Origin: Hofstenia miamia
Lineage: Eukaryota; Xenacoelomorpha; Acoela; Hofsteniidae
Reading direction: 5' to 3'
Length of the DNA: 54,591 nucleotides
NCBI GenBank assembly: GCA_900660155.1
Contig: CABFPE010000749.1
Location: 135,005-189,595 of the forward strand
The notes below the pieces were generated by a model, which was not told the DNA's origin, did not search any database, and was given only the letters and a program-made list of their open reading frames with translations. Positions 12,686 to 24,320 of this stretch are shown here, piece after piece. The translations under genes and the position numbers were made by a program. Positions within the stretch are counted from its first letter, which is position 1; each line of letters begins with the position of its first letter.

Positions 12686-13429
12686 CAGAGGTGCTTTGGA
12701 AGGGGGGCTCGGGGGCGGACCCCCCTACTTAAAGAATCATATGCTCCAAAAGGATCAATTTTCGTTTAAAACAGATAATGTTGTAATGTCATTTAGGGAA
12801 TCTTTTAGCAACGGTAATGTTGTTCTTTCTGTTATATCAAACATTATTTCGAATTTAGTAAAAATCATACCCATAAGTTCAGCAGAAGCAGAACTTGGGT
12901 TTTCACAGATGAATTTAATCTGTACACATAATCGAAGTGGTCTTGATATCCAAAACATATCAGCACTAATGTTTATTTGTATAAACGGACCTCCTCCCAA
13001 TTTTTGGAACGCTGAAGATTCAATTAATAACTGGCTACTATACCATCGTTCAGCAATTGAAAAAGAAATTTTCAGAACTAAGTGATTTGAATGCTGTGCA
13101 AAAATGTTTTTTTTAACTATTAATACATGTATTGTGTTTTATTCAATTTCTTTATGAAGTTGTTATTGTGTGGGCTTCAAGTTTTTTTGTGTACAATTCA
13201 TATACTGTAAAAATGGACCATGACTTAAAATATGAAAACAAAGTAAATTTTATTCGTGGTGCTAGCAACATGAAAACGGCACAACTGCTCAGCATTATTA
13301 TTAATTTTTGTCACCATCTATTTTCAATTGTGTATCCCACCAATTGCATTATTTTTGTTAAAATTTTGAAATAACTTCTTTAGTAAACTCTATAAAGCCG
13401 CCACATCAAAATGTAGCAAAGCACCTCTG
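12686..13429 (+). mobile_element. Non-autonomous hAT element (744 bp)
   Basis: The ends are CAGAGGTGCTTTGG on the left and, reverse-complemented, CAGAGGTGCTTTGC on the right: a 13-bp inverted repeat of hAT type. Perfect 8-bp duplications flank it. Inside is only the C-terminal dimerisation domain of a hAT transposase, without the BED finger or the RNase-H-like catalytic core, so the element depends on a full-length relative. Confidence 0.92.
12741..13085 (+). CDS. hAT-family C-terminal dimerisation domain, stand-alone ORF
   Basis: From the ATG at 12741 the frame encodes 114 residues. The middle carries IIPISSAEAELGFSQMNLI and then NRSGLDIQNISALMFI, the hATC dimerisation signature as found in ZNF862/KIAA1586-like transposases, and then NGPPPNFWNAEDSINNWL. 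It is an undamaged frame that ends at its natural TAG/TGA region inside the element. The domain normally dimerises hAT transposases. Alone it lacks catalytic residues. It may be a deletion product or, speculatively, a dominant-negative regulator. The frame also reads open upstream from a TTG in the GGGGGG-rich stretch, which I do not count as coding. Confidence 0.75.
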   Translation: MLQKDQFSFKTDNVVMSFRESFSNGNVVLSVISNIISNLVKIIPISSAEAELGFSQMNLICTHNRSGLDIQNISALMFICINGPPPNFWNAEDSINNWLLYHRSAIEKEIFRTK

Positions 13430-13437
13430 CCCCTTTC
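13430..13437. repeat. 8-bp target site duplication, right (CCCCTTTC)
   Basis: Matches 12678-12685 exactly. Confidence 0.9.
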
Positions 13438-14291
13438 AACTTTACCAAGTACTTGAAATTTCAATGCATAGTAGAAAATCTTTATAATTTACAGCATGAA
13501 GACAAAAAATTATAGCAACATAGCTCTCATAAGCTCAAAATGTCAAAAAAGTATGAATTTTAGATGAAAGATTCAAGACAAATGATAGATCATAAAAGTG
13601 AGATTTTCTAATGTTGAAATTCATTATCTTGCCTACGTAATTTTTAGAAACAAACATCCTGTTGAAACATGATGCTTCAACAAATTTACAGTGGGTGGTG
13701 CTTTTTTTCCAATTTCTGACTGATCATATGACAGCGACAACGTATCATATAATAGCCAAAATAAATTATAGAAAACCACATATGAAGACTTTCCAGGGAC
13801 AGTCTAAAAATTGAATATTGTACATAAACGATACATAAACAATTAGTTTATCAACATAAAATATTGAAGAGGTATTGCATTGTGGTATTGAATTTTTTTT
13901 CCTTAGTAGACCTGTATTGATCAAATTGTATTTTAATTTCGTTAGAATCTGATTCAGTTTGCAGTCTTGTTAATTACGTTGGTTTTGATGAAGATGATGA
14001 ATTTTAAAATTGTAAGAATGCTCACATGGGAATTCAACTTTTAGTCTATATATCTTTAGAGTCATTTCAATTGAAAAATTTCTCTAAGTAATTTTTCATT
14101 GTTTTTCAATATTTAATTGACAATAAATTTAATTTTATGCAAATATTTAATTGTAGCAAATCATTGGCAAACAAATAAAAATTTAATAATAAAACGTCAA
14201 AAACAAGGTAGTGTATTGTCTTTAGTTTTATAATTAAAATCAATATTTTAAAATTTTACCTGAATTCCAAAACAATGCCATATCTTAAAAC

Positions 14292-14380
14292 CTATATATA
14301 TATATATATATAATATTATATATACATATATATTTTTATATAGATTTTAAGATATAGCATATATATATATATATATGTAT
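14292..14380. repeat. TA-rich microsatellites
   Basis: Two (TA)n tracts separated by TTTTTATATAGATTTTAAG, next to imperfect inverted sequence (ATATCTTAAAACCTATATA versus TATAGATTTTAAGATATA) that could form a hairpin. Confidence 0.75.
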
Positions 14381-15231
14381 AGGGGTGTTCCAAGCTGAAT
14401 CTCTAACGATATCCATCATCATGTCAAATGATAATTTGCATATCATACGATCCAATTCATCCAAGATTTGAGGATGACTCTTGTATACTATCTTTTTACG
14501 TGTTCCCAAAAACAAAAATCGCATTCTAAAGGGTTACCTCACCGCCCATTCCAAAAGCAAGGAAAATGATTGTTTAAGTAATTATGACTGGTCTATCATA
14601 ATAGTCCCAGTATTGGCATACAATATAGAGTGTTCGCTAGGGCAAACTCAAGCATTTCAATTTATTACAATTTTTTGTAAAATTGAAATTAGTATTTTTT
14701 AGAAGGCCATAGTTCAGTTCAGACTAATTTTTAAATTTCTTATACCAATCGATTGCCCATTGATTGAACACAGTCAAAGTATAAATTTTCACCCACGTTT
14801 GAAAATGTTTGGGTTTGTTTGAAAATATGTAATTTTTTGTTGGGGTGTAGGAAAAATTCGCTGCGAGAACGCCATGTATATATACATTTGTAATGTACGG
14901 TTAGAGCTTTCTTAGTGTCTCATCCACCCATGAAAAATTACATATTTACCCTTCCTATCCGCACCCGAATTTTCTTTCCCATAATCGCCCATACAAGGGA
15001 ATAAGATTTTTGTTGCTGACATTGAACAACTTTTATATTCTCAATGAAATTTCAAACACAACTTTAGTTTATCATATTAATATTTTAAAAAAATCATTTA
15101 AAGCATATTATTTTGAAAAATCATATTTAAAATACACATATGAGCAAGATGATTGTCCGTTTGTATCCGATAAGAATCTGCACACCCGCATATGCCCTCG
15201 AAAACAGCTTGATGAAATAGGATACCTGTGG

Positions 15232-15352
15232 GTAGTATCCGTCCCCGTATGGTCCATGTAGGTAATACCAGTCAAACATGTCCTCTCTACCGTCGTTTTG
15301 GGAAAATATTGTATTGTTATCATATATCATGCGTATTACCAGTTCTGCGTAC
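15232..15352 (-). other. Possible isolated coding exon
   Basis: On the minus strand a stretch richer in GC than its surroundings is bounded by a pyrimidine-rich TACGCAG acceptor-like site near 15353 and a CCACAG|GTATCC donor near 15231. The frame between them is open and includes GREDMFDWYYLHGPYGDGYY. I recognise no family and found no partner exon. Overlapping open frames on both strands weaken the case. Confidence 0.2.
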
Positions 15353-16891
15353 ATACAACGTAAACATTCATTTAACAATCTATATTATCCGAGAAAATTC
15401 ACAGAATCTACTAAGGTAGAAGTGCATCATGCTCAAAGCTTCCGTAGATAAAATTCTGGATTTTAAAAGAATGTATTGCAAAGTTTAAATCATTCAGAGG
15501 TGTGCCTTAATAATAGTATAAGTAACAATATAATGACGTTGATTAACTATTGCTTAAATCAGTCGACCATTGTACATAGCTTAGAGTGTATACAGCGACA
15601 CTCAATTAGGACATCCCATTGACAACTTGTGTGGGTAATACGAGACCACAATTTTCATTTGCCTTTTTTTCTACAACTTGTAAAATGACAATAAATGTCA
15701 TTTTAGTGGTTATAAATTTTGTCTAAATTTGAGTAATATTTATATTTTGGATTAGGAGTTGGAAATACTGTAAAACAATCGTTTACATCGATCAACATTC
15801 GAAAGGCAATTATAGCATTCCTAACCAATTGAAATAATTCTAAATCTTTATAATAGTAACTATTGATCAAATTTTGACATTTCATTTTGCGAATGTATAA
15901 TAGAAGATTAAATTATTTCACAAGTGCTTTTCTAGACAACAAATAAATCACGTTAAACTATGTGATTGAAACGAAGTTTAAAAGAAAGAGATTTGACGTG
16001 AGAAAGCGGTGTTTCGTCTGTAGTTTGGTAGACGTCGAAGTTGCTAGAAGCGGTAACGTAATTTATATGCAATTGAATCTTTCTCAAACATAATGGTTCT
16101 TACGATTTCTTTTCAATTTCCCTCCAGATTTCCAGTAGAATGACACTAAGATCTCATTAATTAACACTAACGGCGGCAATTGAACTTTATATTGATGATT
16201 CTATTCATAACAATAACTTCATTAAATTCCATTTTAGTATTTTCGATATGGCCAATGCGAAAAAATTGCTTAAAAATCGTGAATTTTCGCTAAACACATC
16301 TGCACTTCGCCAAGGCGTGACCATATCTAATTGAATTCCAAAATGTCATAACCATTATCTCATTTGATTGGGAATTGTTAACCATCGAAAGGGGATTATA
16401 ATTTACCTGCATTTCAACTGTTTTCCAATACTTATACTATGTATTTCATTTTCCCGGCATATAGTATAAAATGTTGATTATAAAAAATTATATAAAATGA
16501 TAAGTTCATAAATGTCTGCAGTACAAATTCATATATAAGACAATTGTTTACAAAATATGAAAAAGGTATATGAACTAAATCGAAAATACACGATGTTTGA
16601 ATTTGTTCTATTTCTTAGATTTCTATCTTGAAAGGATATCATGAAATTTCAATTTTTGAATATTTGAACATTCATAATTTTATGAAAATTTACATAATTT
16701 ATATCTAAACAGTACAGCGTCGGCATCGTTTACATTAAGAAAACAAAACTGTAATACATTATTAAATATCAAAGGAGAGCCATTACAACACATTTAATAA
16801 TGATAATGAAATACAAACAGAGCACATTTACATATTTTGAACATAATTGATAGCGTGATGTAATTTAAAATATTTCCTAGGTCATTGTAGC

Positions 16892-16922
<31 letters not shown>

Positions 16923-17031
16923 CATACATGTACATATATGCTTCTGAGGATTTATTGGGTGATTTACTGTTTATAGGCACGTGGGAACTTATTAAATACT
17001 GTTTGTACCTGACATAAAACATAAATGTTCC

Positions 17032-17461
17032 AATGGGGGATATTCACGAAATTTTAAATTTTTTTTGAAATGGGCTAATTTTGTATATATTTGCGTGATA
17101 TTTACAAAAAAAGGTGTACCAGACCCTGAAATTTATTAGTTTTTCTTTAATTTGATTTTTAATTTCACAATCCCATTACCCAAATTTCATTTCTATGACA
17201 TCACTACAGTGTAAACAAATTTGATAACATGTAGAGTATAAAGTAAAAGATATTGAAATAAACATGTTATCAAATTTGTTTACACTGAAGTGACGTCATA
17301 AAAATGATATTTGAGTAATGGGATTGTGAAAATAAAAATCAAATTAAAGAAAAACTAATAAATTTCAGGGTCTGGTACACCTTTTTTTGTAAATATCACG
17401 CAAATATATACAAAATGATCCCATTTCAAAAAAATTTAAAATTTCGTGAATATCCCCCATT
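17032..17461. mobile_element. Foldback (palindromic) MITE, 430 bp
   Basis: The left half starts AATGGGGGATATTCACGAAA and the right half ends with its reverse complement TTTCGTGAATATCCCCCATT. The two arms, each about 195 bp, pair almost throughout, for example CAGGGTCTGGTACACC near 17370 with GGTGTACCAGACCCTG near 17115 and AACATGTTATCAAATTTGTT near 17262 with its complement near 17212. About 30 bp of unpaired sequence forms the loop. There is no coding capacity. If transcribed, either strand would fold into a long hairpin RNA. Confidence 0.92.
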
Positions 17462-17991
17462 ATATATAAGTAGTAGCGACTAAATGCCTATAACATAAGC
17501 TATTGGGACACTCAATTGGGGGAAATATAATTAAACCTGATTCGTTTAGGATTGCGATTTTCTCGAATGTCTAATGTCACCATGTAAGCCCCAGAAGCAA
17601 AAGAAGTACATGTTCGTGACTCTGAGGTTAATTAATAACTACGGAAGCAAGTTGTCAGTAATTTTCACAATATTATTAACGTATTTATTATCTGCGATAC
17701 ATTATCCTGAAATATGCATTTCCCGAAGTTTGAAGGAATATCTCAGGTTTCATGGAATAACCTCATTCAGATTCCTTTGCACATTGCTCCATATATATCC
17801 ATAGTTAGAAAAAATATGTACAAATATGCATATTCAAAAAATTGAACATTGTACGGATAAAAGAACAAATTATATATCAACTAAAGCTGAACAATAATTT
17901 AAAAACTAAAAAAACACAAGCAGTACATGCTAAATATAAAATTTATATCAATCAATAGTTGAAATTTCTGAATAGATATAGATCTCAGCAT
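17462..17991. other. AT-rich non-coding sequence
   Basis: Between the foldback element and the LINE fragment. The short frame at 17574-17804 has no family resemblance. Confidence 0.35.
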
Positions 17992-18330
17992 TCATATTTT
18001 TATGACTTCAATTACCATAATATGGTACATTACAAGGAATGCTATACAAAAACGGATATAAAAAATGAATTGAAATAAATACAAAAATGTAAAAAGGGAT
18101 CTATAGAGAGAATGACGCATTCTAACGACAATTTTTGCAATGACAGGATAAAATCCATGTGTGAGGTTGATTAAATTTGAAGTTGCTGACTTTACTGGAA
18201 AATAATCATATAATTGTTTTTTGAATAGATGTGGTTTATCGAAAATATTTAAACCAGACTTTCGAATCAGATAGTTCAAAAGTTTGAATAGCAAAACTCC
18301 GTTCGCCAGAAAAAAATAAGAAATCTCCAC
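17992..18330 (-). pseudogene. LINE ORF2 extreme C-terminus (downstream part of a split copy)
   Basis: Minus-strand frame with NYLIRKSGLNIFDKPHLFKKQLYDYF, resembling the conserved end of APE-type LINE ORF2 proteins (a Trp-Asn-Ser-Leu-Pro-like block, then a helix and LNIFKKxLYDYF). It fits as the continuation of the fragment that stops at about 19670, with an insert of about 1.3 kb between them. Confidence 0.6.
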
Positions 18331-18334
18331 GATA

Positions 18335-19668
18335 TCCTAAAAACATCTCACTGCGACATAATTGCCATCCTAGCAATATCACGAGAACATCGCAATGCAT
18401 CTTAAAGTGATCCTAAATCTGTTTTAATGTCCTTCCAAAATACTATCTCTAGGATGTCTCATTGAGACACCATATGTCCCAATAAGACGTTCTCAGGTTG
18501 TCTCAGCAGATGGATTTGAGATTGTATCGCAATAAGATACTTTGAGGATGTCGGAAAGAGATAGGTTAATGACCGTCACAGCAACATCATTTATAACAGC
18601 AAAATACACTCTGTCAGTGTGTTTTAAGTGCATATAGCAGTTTATTAGTAGCAAGCCATTGCAAAGCTATAGCATTCTATCAGCGTACAAAAGTTTCTGC
18701 AGACCTAATTGCTTTGCACAGATGCACATAACAATGCATACAGCAAATCAATTAGACACACAATTTCAAATATATCAAATACCAACACAATACCGCTAGT
18801 AATGATACTGCATTACATTAGAATACCTGCAATATATTACTAATTTGCTACCTATGATCGGTGCTCTAAAACATCGTATATATTCTTTAGCAATTTGGTC
18901 ATAATTTTGGCAATAATAAATTTAAATTTAACATTTCAATTTTGGATAAAATTAAAAATTATTTTTTTGATGCACAATAAAAGAGTATAAAGTAATAAGG
19001 GGTTTTACTAAATTTTCAATCAATTCAAACTTAGTGCTGACATTTTGCATAAATTATTCTTACAATGCTTTGAATAGGTGTAAATAAAATTTTTTTTTAG
19101 TTGACATTTGTCCTTTTTCAAAAAATTGTAATAAAGTACTTTCATTTACTTAGCTCCAAATATAAGTATAAATACATACATATTTTCCTTCTTAAGCTGT
19201 TGTTGAATACTTACTAAATTTAGTTAATTTAAATGTTAAGTTGCCTAGTTACACTTGGTTTATATTGAGCATTAGTTGTGTTCATATGCGAAATTTCGTT
19301 AAGTAGCAAAGAGTGATTTATTTGAAGCTTTACAACAATAAATAAATGGTATTCAATAAATTTTCTAGTACATAAAAATAATTGAAGCTTAACACCCAAT
19401 ATTTTACAAAATATATTACAAATGTCATAATTTCAAACATTGTAAATACATAAATATAATTAAAAAATTGTGATTTTTAGAAAACAATGTATTAGAACAG
19501 TTTATATACTGAATTATACATTAATTCTGAAATGGCATCTCAATGTACTCTCATGAGATGTATCAGCGATAATCTATTGAGAAATCTGTGCAACATCAGC
19601 ATCCTAAAAGCGTCTCACTAGGGTATGAGACACCTCCGACATCAATAGGATGAGTTAGGATGCATTTG
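18335..19668. mobile_element. Unclassified 1.3-kb insert splitting a LINE
   Basis: The two halves of one minus-strand LINE reading frame lie on either side. Both ends of the insert carry the same short motifs: GTCTCATTGAGAC (near 18448) and GTCTCATACCCTAGTGAGAC (near 19612, read on the minus strand), plus TCGCAATGCATCTTAA at the left and TCGCAAATGCATCCTAA (minus strand) at the right. The middle is AT-rich and non-coding. I could not define exact termini or a target duplication, so the class is open. Confidence 0.4.
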
Positions 19669-20860
19669 CGACAGTTGAGTTTTGACTGGGTATAACCAAA
19701 CGAGGCTTGAAAAAAGCTACTGCTTCAGATCTTGTTCCACCAGTAGTGTTCTGGAATGAAACATAGTCAAAGACATCAACATTATAGTGATTGTTTAAAA
19801 GCCTATTAAAGGAAGTTACATCCAGATACTCTAGGTGATAAGATATCGGAAGGGCGGCAACCACATTGAGACGAGTAATATAGTCGGCATCATAGTCCAG
19901 TTGTCCATTTTAAGGCTTGATTGTGAAATTTCTCAAATTTGGTAAGCATTCCTCGATTTGGACATCACATCTGCGAAGCATAAAGTAATGCTGACAATAC
20001 ACAGCTTCTAAATAGGTTGAACTTGCATGATATAGGTGCTGTAAAAGGCACGTTAGTTTGAATATACCAAAGACATTTTCCAGTTAAATTGTGCAATGTT
20101 TCCACCAATTTAGGTTTCATTCCAGAGATATACCCAAATCTTTGACATAATCTTTAAAATCAATAAGACTTTCCTCAAGCTGAATAACAGGATAATTGAC
20201 ATGGTTTCTACTACTTTTTAATAGTTAAATGTTATGTGCCACTTTCTCCCCAAGCCAAAAATGCATGCATATACTTTTGCATTTCAGATGTGTTTGAGAG
20301 GTTTTTAAATAGTATTTTGTTGTCATCGGCAAACAACTTACATGCTGAGTTACAAGACTGGTACAGGTCATCAATAAAACCAAAAAGAGCAAGGGCCCCA
20401 AAACACAGCCTTGGGGCACACTGCTAATAACTTCAATTGGCTGTTCATTAATATTTACACATTGTAATCTGTTCGACAAATACCTGGTAAAAGTATAATT
20501 AGATATTTATCCACACCAAACAATCTTAATTTAATAATTAATAAGCGATGGGAAACTTTATTAAAAGCTTTGCATAAATCAAAATAAAGAGAACAGCAAG
20601 TTATACCAGCATCAATGTTGTTATAAATGGCATCCAGATCCAGATACTTTAGTAAATTTGTCACGGCAGAACAGCCACTTCTAAACCCATGTTGATTTGC
20701 TTATAACTTCCATAATTGGAAGAGCAATCATTCTAAAACCAGGGAAACTCTCGGCAATATACTTATTGGGCGCTAATTATGGATTTTGGATTTCCTGCCG
20801 TATTTGAAGATTGAACCTGACAAATGCTGTTTTCCAAGAGGTTGGGAGACTAGTATGGTC
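19655..20860 (-). pseudogene. LINE reverse-transcriptase fragment (upstream part of a split copy)
   Basis: Read on the minus strand in three frames joined by indels. The order is a degenerate start of the RT near 20850, then TCCSLYFDLCKAFNKVSHRL (fingers/palm motif A with the catalytic Asp), then SSVPQGCVLGPLLFLV (motif B), then KLFADDNKIL (motif C with the Asp-Asp pair), then a VKDLGISL block, and finally FFKPRLVIPSQNST at 19670. This is the normal order for an APE-type LINE RT. Several stops and frameshifts make it inactive. Confidence 0.85.
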
Positions 20861-21508
20861 AATTATCTGGTTAAAGAGAAAGTATAACTGAGGAAGTTTT
20901 TAGCAAAAAGTGTTTTTAATAGCCAGAGAAGGCCGAGCTGGACGACGATGACCTTTGCAACAGATTGATAAGAGTTTTGTTAAAAATAGTAACCATTTTT
21001 ATGAATAATTTTAATCCGTTGCAAATATGTTTAGAATACAATCTCGCACTTTTCGAATAGTTAATTACAAAAACTTTTTCTAAACGACAATAACATTCGA
21101 GGGCATAAATTGTGGGCATTCTATATGGGCTTTATTTTTTTTATTACACAGTTATTACACTTACTTGTAGGGTTTACTGTCAAAATTTTTTTTAATAAAA
21201 AATAGAGTTTTTCTTTGGAAACCAAAAAATGTAAAATAATGTTCAAGTTTTTTTCAGAAATTTTTCCAACATATTATTTCGTTCTGAGAAACTTATCTCA
21301 GATTTAAGGTTAGAAATATTTTCTCTGGAATGGTCACTGATGCCAATCCATTTTCAAACTGATTTAATAGTATCATTAGGGACTTGAATTGCAATAGTGC
21401 AGTTATCAGAAAATGGGGATTTTCAGCAGCAAAAAGTATAGTTACCCTTCTTATATGTAGAAATGATGTGTCCAATAAATATGTTAGAGTGAATATACTT
21501 CCAGTAGG
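20861..21508. other. AT-rich sequence, no supported gene
   Basis: May include decayed LINE sequence upstream of the RT fragment. No motif was clear enough to call. Confidence 0.3.
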
Positions 21509-21868
21509 TAAGAATATATAATGTGTCCACTGATAGTGCATGTGGACATTATTACATATTGTGTGAAAATGAGTTCTACAGTGAATAAATTTCTAGTAGG
21601 TAAGAATATATAATGTGTCCACTGATAGTGCATGTGGACATTATTACTTATTGGGTGAAAATGAGTTCTACAGTGAATAAATTTCTAGTAGGTAAGAATA
21701 TATAATGTGTCCACTGATAGTGCATGTGGACATTATTACATATTGTGTGAAAATGAGTTCTACAGTGAATAAATTTCTAGTAGGTAAGAATATATAATGT
21801 GTCCACTGATAGTGCATGTGGACATTATTACATATTGTGTGAAAATGAGTTCTACAGTGAATAAATTT
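21509..21868. repeat. Tandem array, 92-bp unit, about 3.9 copies
   Basis: Units start at 21509, 21601, 21693 and 21785 and differ by only one or two bases. Each contains TGTCCAC-(11 nt)-GTGGACA, a 7-bp stem-loop, and the block AAAATGAGTTCTACAGTGAA. Partial homology to the unit begins just upstream, near 21480. Confidence 0.95.
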
Positions 21869-23678
21869 TATCATTTTATAAATTTTCAACATAACTACTG
21901 AATTTAACAATAGATAACGTCTATATCATTTGTTGGATGCAGGCGGTTTCTATGTACATGAGTTACATAACAAAATGGGCATATCCTTGCGAGCAATTTA
22001 TTCCGTCAAGAAGTCTATAGAGAGAAACTCTTGAGTTGCAAATAATTATGATGTATATACTAATTGGCTCATCACCAAACCTAAATCGCACTAAAATCAC
22101 CGAAAAATGAACAAAAATGAGGTTGAGAAGCACAAGCCGCTGTTATTAGACGATTGGAAGCAAAAGAAATCAAAAAGGGAATGACATTGTACCTGAAATG
22201 GGAAGAAGATGAATTTTCTGCATGAGCAATCGACTTCAACTGATTATAGACAACAAGAATGATATATCTTACTATTCACTTTTTTATATTTGTTTCTATA
22301 TTTTTCCTATTAACAAATGTTGGTTTGTTTCATTAATGAAAACATCCTTATGGAATTTTTCTTGAGAATTTTGACTTTGTGTGTTTTTTGTCGCTAGTCT
22401 ACATTTTTCTGTTAGTAAGATTTGGGATGGCTTTTGAATTACGGAGAATTATTGTTATTTTTTGCGATAGAAAATGAGCAAGTACTCAATAAAAACAATG
22501 GATGTCATCCAGGTTTGCTTATCATGAGATAAAATATGGTATTGTATAGTCAGAGAAATATTGACTATTAGAAACTTGTAATTTATCTGAATATACAAGC
22601 ATGTCTACAAATATATAAAAAACAAACAACTATGCAATAAATCTACCAGGCTAGGTTGTTAGATTGACGTGAGGTATACTTTTGCATAGGGTAAATTTCA
22701 ATTTGATTTATTTTAAAAACTCATTATTTTTCTGATTTTATCTTGTTGGGCAATGAATTCCAAGTTTGGATAACGGTATTAATGAATTATTCTTTCAAAA
22801 TTTTTTTTTATTATTTTTATTTTGAGTTCTCTTCATAAATAAAAGTTATTAATGAGTTTAAAAAATGTCAACATATATTCAAAATGACAATCTTTCTTAA
22901 GAAAGGCATTGATTTGGAAATGTAGTTTTTAGTTCTGGGAGAATTTTCTTTGAAACATTTAATGCCAATATTAATTGGATATCAAATTTCTTAAAAAAGC
23001 ATCTTTTATATAAGAAAACAGTATATTTGCATAATTTAGATGACTCATTATAAATGCATGGAAAAAATTGAATTATCGCACAAGCTGGTAATTGCATTAC
23101 TACCATTGACATATTTTATATACCGATAGCTAATTTCCGAACTATTACATTAATGCAAGATTCAAAATTAAATTCTAATCAGTTGTCGTGTACATGGCGT
23201 TTACATATATACTGAAAAGACTAGAACCTAGCATTGTTCCTTGAATAACAACAATCAGGAACAGAGATGGAAGCGATACCCTCATTTGGCGACCATGACC
23301 GATGACCATTGTTTACCGGTCCTCAAGTGGGTACCAGCTTTGATCGGTCTGGTTTTCAACGCTTTACCTAGTTTCACCATATCGATAAGTTAAATTCTCT
23401 TTTTGACTGGCTGTTACTGTAATGAATTTGTACAGTTGAAGAATGTACACTGAACGCATATGCGTTTATGTTATCGGATTAACAACCAATATCGCATTAT
23501 TATTCATTTAAAGACAAGTCACCCAATGCTTTTAATGTAGCAAATTTTAATATTGTTTTGTTTGAATAATGGTTATCCTATGTAAAAAATCATTCCATGA
23601 TAGATTTTAGTAATAAATGACACGCTTTAATTATCTTCAAACATGATGATGATGATGATGATTTTGAATTTCAGCCTA
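21869..23678. other. AT-rich non-coding sequence
   Basis: Nothing supported. A short (GAT)n tract lies at 23644-23661 just before the MITE. Confidence 0.4.
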
Positions 23679-23900
23679 ATTAAACTCTGTCTCAGTTAAT
23701 AAGTAAGATTTTTATATTAATAATATTGGGGTTTTATTATAGCGTAAATACCATGGTTTTGGCTGGAATTAGATAGTTTAGGATCTTGTGGATATTATAA
23801 GAAAAATGAAAATCAAAACTTGAAATTATACTCGTGTTTATATCATACTACCTCATTTTCCAAAAAACCGGTTTACTTATTAACTGGGACAGAGTTTAAT
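23679..23900. mobile_element. MITE of about 220 bp, copy A
   Basis: Terminal inverted repeats: ATTAAACTCTGTCTCAGTTA on the left pairs with TAACTGGGACAGAGTTTAAT on the right over about 28 bp. TTAA lies at each tip, so a TTAA-type target duplication is possible but cannot be separated from the repeat itself. The interior is non-coding. It is 90% or more identical to 30783-31001. Confidence 0.9.
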
Positions 23901-23913
23901 AAACACGGCTTAA

Positions 23914-24106
23914 CGCTGGTGGTGATGAAAATAGTCCCGTAAAGGTAAGAAATCCACCACCCGTAGTTAATTTAAATTGATGTTTACTTTGAAAATATAA
24001 TCCAATAATGTGCTATGGAATGTTTGTTGGTTTGTGCCTTTAAGGGGACAATAGGCAATGGCCGTTTTTAAAAACAGTTTCTATATCACTTCTAAGTCAC
24101 TACTAT
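23914..24106. repeat. 193-bp segment duplicated at 24128-24320
   Basis: The two copies are identical except for CGCTGG/CGTTGG at the start and are separated only by 21 Ns. Most likely one locus placed twice at a scaffold join. Confidence 0.9.
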
Positions 24107-24127
24107 NNNNNNNNNNNNNNNNNNNNN
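24107..24127. other. Assembly gap (21 N)
   Basis: Run of N between two identical 193-bp segments. Confidence 0.99.
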
Positions 24128-24320
24128 CGTTGGTGGTGATGAAAATAGTCCCGTAAAGGTAAGAAATCCACCACCCGTAGTTAATTTAAATTGATGTTTA
24201 CTTTGAAAATATAATCCAATAATGTGCTATGGAATGTTTGTTGGTTTGTGCCTTTAAGGGGACAATAGGCAATGGCCGTTTTTAAAAACAGTTTCTATAT
24301 CACTTCTAAGTCACTACTAT
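24128..24320. repeat. Second copy of the 193-bp segment
   Basis: See 23914-24106. Confidence 0.9.

Larger units (their letters stand above)
13438..17031. other. AT-rich non-coding sequence with TA microsatellites
   Basis: Contains TA tracts at about 14292-14380 and 16893-16930. The only coding-like island is at about 15205-15352 (separate entry). Nothing else is supported. Confidence 0.4.

Noticed and set aside
21509..21868. Hammerhead-type motif in the 92-bp repeat (CTGATAG)
   Set aside because: The conserved CTGANGA box is not matched, so only a plain hairpin is claimed.
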